A DNA stretch of 7,205 nt, taken from positions 1 through 7,205 of the forward strand of contig USBH01000084.1 of assembly GCA_900552925.1 (NCBI GenBank), given 5' to 3'. Shown piece after piece: positions 1 through 6,464 of this stretch. Position numbers and translations under genes: made by a program. Source of the DNA: an uncultured Oscillospiraceae bacterium. Lineage in GTDB: Bacteria; Bacillota; Clostridia; Oscillospirales; Acutalibacteraceae. Every line of letters begins with the position of its first letter. Position 1 is the first letter of the stretch. The notes below the pieces were generated by a model. It saw only the letters and a list, made by a program, of their open reading frames with translations, made no database searches and was not told where the DNA came from.

Positions 1-48
1 CGAGATTAGCTGCAGTCTCGTGGGCTCGGAGATGTGTATAAGAGACAG
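1..48 (+). other. Illumina Nextera P7/i7 adapter (artificial)
   Basis: This is library sequence, not genomic DNA. Bases 15-48 are the full 34-nt Nextera read-2 transposase adapter, whose last 19 bases (30-48, ending AGAGACAG) are the Tn5 mosaic end. Bases 1-6 (CGAGAT) match the 3' end of the P7 primer, which leaves exactly eight bases (7-14, TAGCTGCA) in the i7 index position. Its reverse complement, TGCAGCTA, is from memory the Nextera XT index N728. Genomic sequence begins at 49, where the pfkA reading frame resumes cleanly. A forward frame starting here reads MGSEMCIRDR, a peptide typical of translated Nextera adapter. Confidence 0.98.
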
Positions 49-823
49 GGGAGCCGCCGCGCTGCACATGGCCGAGGATCGTCGCACGGCTTTCGATGCC
101 GGTCTCCTCCTGGATGCGCTTGCAGAGCTCTTCCGTGTGGCCGACGCCTTCGGCAACGACAACGATGAAGTGGCGCTTGCCGGTCTGCTGCGCAAACTTG
201 ATGCGCTCGATCAGGTCGCGCTCAAAGTCGATCTCCACTTCCGGCACGAGCGTCGCGATCGCGCCGACGGCAATGCCGGTGTTCAGGGCGATGTCGCCGC
301 AGCGGCGGCCCATGACCTCGACAACGCTGCAGCGGTCATGCGACTCGGTCGTGTCGCGGATGCGGTCGATCATGTCCATCGCGGTGTTCATCGCCGTATC
401 GTAGCCGATCGTGTACTCCGAGCTGGAAATATCGTTGTCGATGGTGCCGGGAACGCCGATGCAGGGAATGCCCGCATTCGAAAGGTCGCGCGCACCGCGG
501 AACGAACCGTCGCCGCCGATGACGACAACGCCGTCGATGCCCATTTCACGGCAGTTGGCCGCCGCCTTCTCAACGCCCTCCGGCGTGTTGAACTCCGGAC
601 TGCGCGCCGTGAACAGCGCCGTGCCGCCGTGCTGGATGATATTGGAAACGCTGCGCAGGTACATGCGCTCCACTTCGCCGTGCAGAAGGCCGTTGTAGCC
701 GCGCTTAACACCGAAAACCTCCATGCCGAAAGAGATCGCGGTTCGGACAACAGCACGAACCGCAGCATTCATACCCGGCGCATCACCGCCGCTTGTCAGT
801 ACTGCGATTTTCTTTGCACACAT
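49..823 (-). CDS. pfkA: ATP-dependent 6-phosphofructokinase, 3' end missing
   Basis: PfkA phosphorylates fructose 6-phosphate to fructose 1,6-bisphosphate in the cytoplasm, the committed step of glycolysis. The reverse strand from ATG 823-821 encodes 258 complete codons. The nucleotide-binding motif SGGDAPGMNA is at residues 11-20, GGDGS at 103-107 and PGTIDND at 125-131 with catalytic Asp129. Substrate-site residues Arg164, Met171, Glu225, His252 and Arg255 are in place (MGRRCG, AEG, GHVQRGGS). Gly106 and Gly126 are the residues expected of ATP-dependent enzymes; PPi-dependent relatives usually carry Asp and Lys. Arg23, Arg27 and Arg74 match the effector/interface arginines of E. coli PfkA, so allosteric control is plausible. 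About 60 C-terminal residues of the usual ~320 are lost at the adapter junction. The start is supported by GGAGGA at 831-836, 7 nt upstream. It lies 121 bp after dnaE with its own promoter. The codons include no TTA, CTA or TCA. Confidence 0.97.
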
Positions 824-830
824 TTTTGAT

Positions 831-836
831 TCCTCC
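831..836 (-). promoter_or_regulatory. Strong Shine-Dalgarno site of pfkA
   Basis: On the minus strand GGAGGA lies 7 nt upstream of ATG 823-821, close to the consensus and at ideal spacing. It fixes the pfkA start and begins two bases after a leader hairpin (839-858). Confidence 0.9.
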
Positions 837-838
837 AT

Positions 839-858
839 TTTTATATCGAAATACAAAA
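839..858 (-). promoter_or_regulatory. AU-rich UUCG hairpin in the pfkA leader
   Basis: In the predicted pfkA mRNA leader, the arms UUUUGUAU (858-851) and AUAUAAAA (846-839) pair over 8 bp with one G-U wobble, closing a UUCG loop (850-847). The structure ends 2 nt before the GGAGGA site and sits roughly 20 nt after the predicted transcription start. The pairing is visible in the sequence. Because it is nearly all A-U it is weak, and a role in translation, mRNA stability or temperature response is only inference. It is not a terminator: the sequence that follows is the ribosome-binding site and the start codon. Confidence 0.5.
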
Positions 859-881
859 GACTCAGTATCCATTTGACTTTT

Positions 882-910
882 ATTATAGTATATCTTGCCG
901 CCATAATCAA
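882..910 (-). promoter_or_regulatory. Predicted sigma-A (sigma-70) promoter of pfkA
   Basis: The minus strand shows a -35 element TTGATT (910-905, four of six consensus bases), a spacer of exactly 17 bp (904-888), and a perfect -10 element TATAAT (887-882). Transcription should start near 874-877, giving a leader of about 50-55 nt before the pfkA ATG. It lies in the AT-rich 121-bp gap after dnaE and is the best promoter I found in the window. It suggests that pfkA, and whatever follows it beyond the contig, can be expressed independently of the murB-dnaE cluster. Confidence 0.85.
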
Positions 911-944
911 GAGGAAAAAAAGCGTTTCCGGACGGATTTTGCAA
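911..944 (-). terminator. T-tract after dnaE, doubtful terminator
   Basis: After the dnaE stop the minus strand runs through TCCGTCCGGAAACGC into seven consecutive T (921-915), immediately before the pfkA -35 box. A U-tract between a gene end and the next promoter is where a terminator would be expected. The sequence before it folds poorly, however: TCC/GGA gives only 3 bp and other pairings are no better. It may be a leaky or factor-dependent end, or just AT-rich upstream promoter DNA. Confidence 0.25.
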
Positions 945-3900
945 TTATGCTTCCTTGAGCGCCACATTTTCCTCGCCGAGCAGGCGCTTGAGCGCCGCCA
1001 CAAGCGCGTAATTGACGGCCACGCGGTACCGGGCCGGCGCGCGGACGAGCTTTTTCTCGTCGAGCGCATAGAGGTACAGGTCCGTCACGCCGTCGAACAC
1101 CTCGACGTACTGCAGCGCCTTGCGGCACAGCGGGTCGTTCATCGAGGGCACGCGCAGGTACAGCCCGCGGTACGCCGTGTTGTAGCCGCGGATCTGCACG
1201 GGCGCTTTCCCGCCGCCCGCAGGCGCTGCGCTCTGGCCGTCACGCGCGCCCTGCGCGAGCATCGCCTCGGGCGAATACGGCGCCGAGAAGTATTCGCAGA
1301 CGAGCTTCGGGTCCTTTTCCTCGGTAAAGCTGATGCGGCCGTGCGCCTTGACCGCGCTGCCGGGCGTCAGCAGATCCGCGCTGCGCTCGAGCACCTTCGG
1401 GAAGACGAGCGCCTCAATCGAGCCGTAAATGTCTTCGAGCGTCACGAACGCCATGTTCGCGCCGGATTTCGTCACCTTGCGCTTGACGTCCGAGACGATG
1501 GCGAGCACGTCGACGTACTGCTCGTCGCTGTACTTGTCGGATTCCCCTGCGGCGCTCTGGGCGATCTCATCCGTGCGGGCGACGAGGTCGCGCCGGTACA
1601 CCTCCGCGTACGGCGCCATCGGGTGGCCGGAGAGGTACATGCCCGTGACCTCCTTTTCCATCGCGAGCAGCTCGGCCTGCGGGAATTCCTCCGCTTTCGG
1701 CATCTGGTAGGTGTCGGCGCGCTCCTCGCCGCCGAGGTCGAACAGGCCGATCTGGCCCTCGATGTTTTTCCGCTTGTCCGCGTCGAGGCTTTCCAGCACG
1801 GGGGTCACGGCCAGCAGCATCTCGCGGCGGTTGTTGCCGAGGCCGTCGAACGCGCCGCAGCGGATGAGGCTTTCCACCGCGCGGCGATTCAGGTCGCGCC
1901 CCTGCATGCGCTTGCAGAAGTCGTAGAAGCTGCGGAATTTCCCGCCGCGCTCGCGCTCCAGCAGCATGCGCTGGATCACGCCGCGGCCGAGGTTCTTGAT
2001 CGCGAGCAGGCCGAAGCGGATGCTGTCCTCCGAAACGGAGAAGCCGGTGTCGCTCTCGTTGACGTGCGGCGGCAGGACTGGGATGCCGATGCGCGCGCAC
2101 TCCTCCATGTAGGCCGCAACCTTGCCGGAGGAGCCGAGCACGCTGGTGAGCAGCGCGGCCATGTACTCCTTCGGGTAATAGTATTTGAGGTACGCCGTGC
2201 GGTAGGCGACGACCGCGTACGCGGCGGCGTGCGATTTGTTGAACGCGTACGAAGCGAAGCTCTCCATCTCGTCGTAGATGATCTCGGCGGTGCGCTCGTC
2301 GACGCCGCGCGCCACGCAGCCCTCGATCTCGACGGTGCCGTCTTCGCGCCTGAGGCCGTGGATGAAGTACTCGCGCTCCTCCTCCATGACCTTGTGCTTT
2401 TTCTTGCTCATCGCGCGGCGCACGATGTCCGCGCGGCCGAGCGAATAGCCCGCAAGCTCGCGGAAAATCCGCATGACCTGCTCCTGATAGATGATGCAGC
2501 CGTACGTCACGTCGAGGATTTTGGAAAGCCGCGGGTGCCGGTAGGTGATCTTCTCGGGGTGCTTGCGGTTTTCGATATACGTCGGGATGAACTTCATCGG
2601 GCCGGGACGGTACAGCGAGATGACGGCGATCAGGTCTTCGATGCTCTCCGGCTCGGACTGCATGATGACGCGCCGCATGCCGGCCGATTCGAACTGGAAC
2701 ACGCCTTCGGTCGCGCCGCTCGTGATCATCTCGAACACCTTCGGATCGTCCTCCGGCATGTTCTCGACGCGGAAACCCGGCGTGTGCCGGCCGATCATCT
2801 GCTCGGCGTGGTCGATGACCGAGAGGTTGCGCAGGCCGAGGAAGTCCATCTTGAGGAGGCCCAGCTCTTCGATCGCCGTCATCGTGTACTGCGTGACGAC
2901 CGCGTCGTCGTTCATGCTCAGCGGCACGTAGTCGACGACCGGGCGGTCCGTGATGACGACGCCGGCCGCATGGGTCGAGGTGTGGCGCGGCATGCCTTCG
3001 ATCTTCCGCGCCATGTCGATCAGCTCGCGCACCTGCTCGTCCGACTCGTACTTGTCGCGCAGCTCCGTCACGCTCTCGAGCGCGTGGTCGAGCGTCATGT
3101 TCAGCTCCATCGGGACGAGCTTCGCGACCGTGTCGCAGACGTTGTAGGGGATCGCCATCGCGCGGCCGACGTCCCGGATCGCGAGACGCGCCGCCATCGT
3201 ACCGAAGGTGACGATCTGTGCGACGTGGTCGGCGCCGTACTTGTCGACGACGTACTCGATGATCTCCTGCCGGCGCTCGTCGCTGAAGTCGACGTCGAAG
3301 TCCGGCATGCTGACGCGCTCCGGGTTCAGAAAGCGCTCGAACAGCAGGTCGTAGCGCAGCGGGTCGACGCCCGTGATGCCGATGCAGTAGGCGGCGAGGC
3401 TGCCGACGCCGGAGCCTCTGCCCGGGCCGACCGGAATGCCCATGCTCTTCGCCTGCCGGATGAAGTCGTAGACGATCAGATAGTAGTTTACATAACCCAT
3501 TGTATCGATCGTCGAAATCTCGTATTCAAGCCGGTCGATGATGCTCTGGTCGGGGTGCTCGCCGTAATGGCGGTACAGCCCCTCGTAGCACATGCGCCGG
3601 AAATATTCGCGGTTGTCGCTGCCGTCCGGCGTGTCGAACCGCGGCAGCTTCGTGTGGCCGAACTCGAACTCGAGGTTGCACTGGTCGGCGATGACCTGCG
3701 CGTTGTCCGCCGCCTCGGGGCAGTCCGGGAACAGCGCGCGCATTTCCTCCTCGCTCTTGAAGTAGAACTCGTCCGAGCCGAATTCGAGCACGTCCTCATC
3801 CTCGATCGTGCGGTTCGTCTGGATGCAGATCAGAATGTGGTGCATCTTCGTATCTTCTTTTTCGATGTAGTGGCAGTCGTTCGTGACGACAAGCGGGATG

Positions 3901-4490
3901 CCCGTCTCGCGCGAAAGCCGGATGAGCTGCGGGTTGACATAAGCCTGATCCTGCAGGCCGTGGTCCTGCAGCTCGAGATAAAAGTTGCCCGGGCCGAAAA
4001 TATCGAGATAGCGCTCGGCGGCCTCCTTGGCCGCGTTGTAGGCGCCAACGGCCAGTGCGCGCGGGATCTCACCCGCAAGGCACGCCGAAAGCGCGATGAG
4101 CCCTTCGCTGTGCGCGCGCAGCAGGTCGAAATCGGCGCGGGGCTTGTTGTAGAAGCCGTCCGTCCACGCCTTCGAGACGATCGCGACGAGGTTGCGGTAG
4201 CCCACCTCATTTTTGCAGAGCAGGACGAGGTGGCGGTTCTCGTTGTCGATGCCGTGCACCTTGTCGGTCATGCCGCGCTTTGCGATATAGATCTCGCAGC
4301 CGATGATCGGCTTGATGCCGCGCGCCTTCGCGGCCTTATAGAAATCGATGACGCCGTACATGACGCCGTGGTCGGTGATCGCGACGCTCGTCTGGCCCAT
4401 TTCCTTCGCCTTGTCGAGCAGCTTTTCGATGCGGCACGCGCCGTCGAGCAGGCTGTATTCCGTATGCAGATGCAGATGTGTGAATGCCAT
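945..4490 (-). CDS. dnaE: DNA polymerase III subunit alpha (DnaE)
   Basis: DnaE is a C-family polymerase that synthesises DNA at the replication fork; in Firmicutes it works beside PolC. The 1181-aa protein is full length. It starts with the PHP domain (HLHLHTEYSLLDG from residue 5, ITDHG at 38-42, TNDCHY at 203-208), continues into the polymerase core (GPGRGSGVGS at 355-364, PDFDVDF at 396-402), and has the third catalytic Asp in KMDFLGL. The catalytic aspartates are 399, 401 and 549. YAFNKSHAAAY is at 748-758. QIGLF at 913-917 fits the internal beta-clamp-binding motif, and an OB fold lies at about 993-1070. After a Gly/Ala-rich linker (about 1078-1097) comes the C-terminal region seen in Gram-positive DnaE. 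There is no 3'-5' exonuclease domain as in PolC. The ATG fits the family start, although its Shine-Dalgarno (AAAGG, about 11 nt upstream) is weak. It follows whiA by 51 bp, which suggests cotranscription. No codon is TTA, CTA or TCA. Confidence 0.98.
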   Translation of the reverse strand: MAFTHLHLHTEYSLLDGACRIEKLLDKAKEMGQTSVAITDHGVMYGVIDFYKAAKARGIKPIIGCEIYIAKRGMTDKVHGIDNENRHLVLLCKNEVGYRNLVAIVSKAWTDGFYNKPRADFDLLRAHSEGLIALSACLAGEIPRALAVGAYNAAKEAAERYLDIFGPGNFYLELQDHGLQDQAYVNPQLIRLSRETGIPLVVTNDCHYIEKEDTKMHHILICIQTNRTIEDEDVLEFGSDEFYFKSEEEMRALFPDCPEAADNAQVIADQCNLEFEFGHTKLPRFDTPDGSDNREYFRRMCYEGLYRHYGEHPDQSIIDRLEYEISTIDTMGYVNYYLIVYDFIRQAKSMGIPVGPGRGSGVGSLAAYCIGITGVDPLRYDLLFERFLNPERVSMPDFDVDFSDERRQEIIEYVVDKYGADHVAQIVTFGTMAARLAIRDVGRAMAIPYNVCDTVAKLVPMELNMTLDHALESVTELRDKYESDEQVRELIDMARKIEGMPRHTSTHAAGVVITDRPVVDYVPLSMNDDAVVTQYTMTAIEELGLLKMDFLGLRNLSVIDHAEQMIGRHTPGFRVENMPEDDPKVFEMITSGATEGVFQFESAGMRRVIMQSEPESIEDLIAVISLYRPGPMKFIPTYIENRKHPEKITYRHPRLSKILDVTYGCIIYQEQVMRIFRELAGYSLGRADIVRRAMSKKKHKVMEEEREYFIHGLRREDGTVEIEGCVARGVDERTAEIIYDEMESFASYAFNKSHAAAYAVVAYRTAYLKYYYPKEYMAALLTSVLGSSGKVAAYMEECARIGIPVLPPHVNESDTGFSVSEDSIRFGLLAIKNLGRGVIQRMLLERERGGKFRSFYDFCKRMQGRDLNRRAVESLIRCGAFDGLGNNRREMLLAVTPVLESLDADKRKNIEGQIGLFDLGGEERADTYQMPKAEEFPQAELLAMEKEVTGMYLSGHPMAPYAEVYRRDLVARTDEIAQSAAGESDKYSDEQYVDVLAIVSDVKRKVTKSGANMAFVTLEDIYGSIEALVFPKVLERSADLLTPGSAVKAHGRISFTEEKDPKLVCEYFSAPYSPEAMLAQGARDGQSAAPAGGGKAPVQIRGYNTAYRGLYLRVPSMNDPLCRKALQYVEVFDGVTDLYLYALDEKKLVRAPARYRVAVNYALVAALKRLLGEENVALKEA

Positions 4491-4514
4491 GGCAACCGCC
4501 GCCTTTCCAAAACC

Positions 4515-4530
4515 GCCGGGCCGCGCCGGC
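4515..4530 (-). other. Small GC hairpin between whiA and dnaE
   Basis: Within the 51-bp gap, GCCGG (4530-4526 on the minus strand) can pair with CCGGC (4519-4515) around a 6-nt loop. It is followed on the minus strand by GGTTTTGG, which is too short and interrupted to be a convincing intrinsic terminator tract. In such GC-rich DNA a 5-bp stem can arise by chance. It could modestly attenuate readthrough into dnaE, but nothing here demonstrates that. Confidence 0.2.
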
Positions 4531-4541
4531 AGGATTTCTCC

Positions 4542-5498
4542 TTACTCTTCCGCCTTTTCCGCGCGCTGGGCCGCGGCCTCCGCCTCCGGCGTGCCGAGCG
4601 TCTCGGCAAACTCGAGGATGCGGCGCAGCCGGTGGTTGACGCCGGAGCGGCTGATCGAAAGCCGCCCGCTCATCTCGCGCAGCGACATCTCCGGGTTGTG
4701 CAGCCGAAGCAGCGCCGCTTCGCGCAGGTCCTCGGGCAGCGCGTCCAGCCCGACCTTGTCGCTGATCAGCGCGATGGCCGCGATCTGCCGCGAGGCGGCG
4801 GAGTACGTCTTGTCGAGGTTCGCTGTCTCGCAGTTTGAAACGCGGTTTAAATTGTTGTACGTTTCCTTGTACATTTTGATCTGCATCAGCTCCATCGCGG
4901 AATTGACCGCGCCGATCAGCGTGAGGAAATCCTCGATCGCACTGCTCTCCTTGATGTAGACCATATAGCCGTTTTTGCGCCGGGTGACCGCGGGCGCAAG
5001 CTGCGCCGCCGGCACGCGCTGCAGAAGCGCCGCGAGGTCCTCGGCGAGATGCAGGTGCGGCGTGGAAAACTCCAGGTGATACTCCTTGTGCGGGTCGGTC
5101 ACCGTGCCGCAGACGAGGAACACGCCGCGCAGAAACGACGCGACGCAGCAGTCCTTTTTGAAGTTTTCCTCGCGGATGCGCAGGCTGACCTCGCGGCCCG
5201 TGTGGCCGAACGAGGCGATCATCCGCATGCGCGCCTCCGCGTCGGGAATCGAAATCGAAAACGCGCCCGCACTGCGGCGGCGCTGCTGCGTGCGCACCTC
5301 CGCGTACACGTGCGCCGAAACGGCCGCAGCCTCCGCAAGCCGGTGCGCGACGGCCGCGTTTTCACAGATCATGCGCGCTTCCCGCAGGGAAAAGCACTTT
5401 GAAAAAAGCAGAAGGCCGTAGCATTCTGCTTTCAGACAGCATGACCGCCTGTTTTCTATTTTGCAAAGCTCCGCCTTGCAGTCCGATGCAAAGGACAT
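4542..5498 (-). CDS. whiA: DNA-binding protein WhiA
   Basis: WhiA is a conserved Gram-positive DNA-binding protein: a sporulation regulator in Streptomyces, and linked to cell division and chromosome segregation in Bacillus. The 318-aa product has the usual length. The N-terminal two thirds is the degenerate LAGLIDADG endonuclease-like fold, with SFLRGVFLVCGTVTDPHKEYH at about 121-141, IKESSAIEDFLTLIGA at 182-197 and the family signature NRVSNCETANLDKT at 218-231. The C-terminal helix-turn-helix lies at about 272-294 (SLREMSGRLSISRSGVNHR) and is followed by an Ala/Glu-rich tail. The ATG at 5498-5496 is preceded by the purine-rich stretch GGAAGGGAAGGGG. It lies 64 bp after rapZ and 51 bp before dnaE. 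The usual neighbours yvcK (upstream) and an HPr/Crh gene (downstream) are not adjacent. The family assignment is firm; the regulatory targets here are unknown. Confidence 0.96.
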   Translation of the reverse strand: MSFASDCKAELCKIENRRSCCLKAECYGLLLFSKCFSLREARMICENAAVAHRLAEAAAVSAHVYAEVRTQQRRRSAGAFSISIPDAEARMRMIASFGHTGREVSLRIREENFKKDCCVASFLRGVFLVCGTVTDPHKEYHLEFSTPHLHLAEDLAALLQRVPAAQLAPAVTRRKNGYMVYIKESSAIEDFLTLIGAVNSAMELMQIKMYKETYNNLNRVSNCETANLDKTYSAASRQIAAIALISDKVGLDALPEDLREAALLRLHNPEMSLREMSGRLSISRSGVNHRLRRILEFAETLGTPEAEAAAQRAEKAEE

Positions 5499-5541
5499 GG
5501 CGCCCCTTCCCTTCCGCTTTTTCCAAACTTTATTTCAACAC

Positions 5542-5559
5542 TTTATAAACGTATAAACG
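5542..5559. repeat. Tandem 8-bp repeat and AT dyad before whiA
   Basis: TATAAACG occurs twice back to back at 5544-5551 and 5552-5559, in the AT-rich 64-bp gap between rapZ and whiA. On the minus strand the same bases form an AU-only hairpin: TTTATA (5557-5552), loop CGTT, TATAAA (5547-5542). TATAAA resembles a -10 box, but no acceptable -35 element lies 16-18 bp upstream of it. I see no clear promoter or terminator here. It could be a weak internal promoter or a protein-binding site, or nothing. Confidence 0.4.
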
Positions 5560-5562
5560 CGC

Positions 5563-6423
5563 TCAGCTCTTTGCGATGTCGCGGTGCGTCACGCTCGCGC
5601 GGATGCCCTTTTCGACGAGGTGGTCGTACATATACTGCGCCAGCGCCACCGAGCGGTGGTGGCCGCCCGTGCAGCCGACCGAGATGACGAGCTGGCTCTT
5701 GCCCTCGCGGATGTAGAGCGGCAGCATGTAGTCGATCATGTCGGTGAACCGGCTCTTGAAGCCCTCGGTCTCCTTCGACTGCATCACGTAGTCGCGCACC
5801 GGGGCGTCCAGCCCGGTCTGGTGGCGCAGCTCCTCGATGTAGAACGGGTTTGGCAGGCACCGCACGTCGAACACGAGGTCCGACTCGAGCGGCAGGCCGT
5901 ACTTAAAGCCGAAGCTGACGCAGTGCACCGCGATGGCGTCGCTGTCGTTCTTCAGGAACAGGCTGGAAATGCGCGCCTTGAGACGCGCCGCCGGGTAGTT
6001 CGTCGTGTCGATCACGTAATCCGAGATCTCGCGCACGGGGCGCAGCATGTCGCGCTCCAGCCGCACGGCCTGCTCGAGCGAGCCCTGCATCGTCTCGGCC
6101 AGCGGATGCTTGCGGCGCGTCTCCTGAAAGCGGTTGACGAGCACCGCGTCCGAAGCGTCGAGGAACAGGATCTTATACGGCCTGTTCTGCGCCTTCAGCG
6201 TCTCGAGCGCCTTGAAAAACGACTTGAACAGCTCTCCGCCGCGCGTGTCCGTCACAACGGCGATGCGCCGCTGGATACCCTCGGACTTGTCGCAGAGGTC
6301 GTAAAAAACCGGGATCAGGGCCGGCGGCAGGTTGTCGACGCAGTAAAAGCCGATGTCCTCCATCGCGTGCATCGCGCGCGTTTTGCCGGCGCCGGAAAGC
6401 CCCGTCACAATTACAAATTCCAT
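5563..6423 (-). CDS. rapZ: RapZ/YvcJ family P-loop nucleotide-binding protein
   Basis: The RapZ family binds and hydrolyses nucleotides. E. coli RapZ senses glucosamine 6-phosphate and guides RNase E to the small RNA GlmZ, whereas Bacillus YvcJ is an NTPase that affects competence. The 286-aa product has the family length (about 285-290). Walker A GLSGAGKT is at residues 8-15 and a Walker B-like segment ILFLDA at 85-90. The C-terminal domain carries RCLPNPF (188-194) and CTGGHHRSV (251-259), the region that forms the amino-sugar phosphate pocket in E. coli. The basic C-terminal tail that E. coli uses to bind GlmZ is absent (the end reads HRDIAKS), so a GlmZ-like RNA role is doubtful. ATG 6423-6421 is chosen because the P-loop begins a few residues later and AAAGGGAG precedes it; a start at 6615 would overlap murB by about 150 bp. 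It sits 41 bp after murB, consistent with a link to cell-wall sugar supply. No codon is TTA, CTA or TCA. Confidence 0.96.
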   Translation of the reverse strand: MEFVIVTGLSGAGKTRAMHAMEDIGFYCVDNLPPALIPVFYDLCDKSEGIQRRIAVVTDTRGGELFKSFFKALETLKAQNRPYKILFLDASDAVLVNRFQETRRKHPLAETMQGSLEQAVRLERDMLRPVREISDYVIDTTNYPAARLKARISSLFLKNDSDAIAVHCVSFGFKYGLPLESDLVFDVRCLPNPFYIEELRHQTGLDAPVRDYVMQSKETEGFKSRFTDMIDYMLPLYIREGKSQLVISVGCTGGHHRSVALAQYMYDHLVEKGIRASVTHRDIAKS

Positions 6424-6429
6424 TTTCCG

Positions 6430-6437
6430 CTCCCTTT
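6430..6437 (-). promoter_or_regulatory. Shine-Dalgarno site that sets the rapZ start
   Basis: AAAGGGAG on the minus strand lies 6 nt upstream of ATG 6423-6421, within the 41-bp gap after murB. It favours this start over the upstream in-frame ATG at 6615, whose extra 64 residues would be antiparallel-free overlap with the murB 3' end in another frame and resemble no RapZ N-terminus. Confidence 0.8.
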
Positions 6438-6464
6438 CCTTTCCGCAGCCTGGTGCGCCGCGGC

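Noticed and set aside
20..829. Forward 269-codon frame at the left end
   Set aside because: It starts inside the adapter (MGSEMCIRDR) and then reads the strand opposite pfkA codon for codon; pfkA on the minus strand has full family motifs.
824..944. Riboswitch or small RNA gene in the dnaE-pfkA gap
   Set aside because: The space after the predicted transcription start is only about 50 nt and shows one simple hairpin, with no known riboswitch core that I recognise.
911..974. 8-bp inverted repeat GAGGAAAA (911-918) / TTTTCCTC (967-974) around the dnaE stop
   Set aside because: The arms are 48 nt apart, one lies in dnaE codons for a Glu-Glu-Asn stretch, and matches of this size are expected by chance in such a region.
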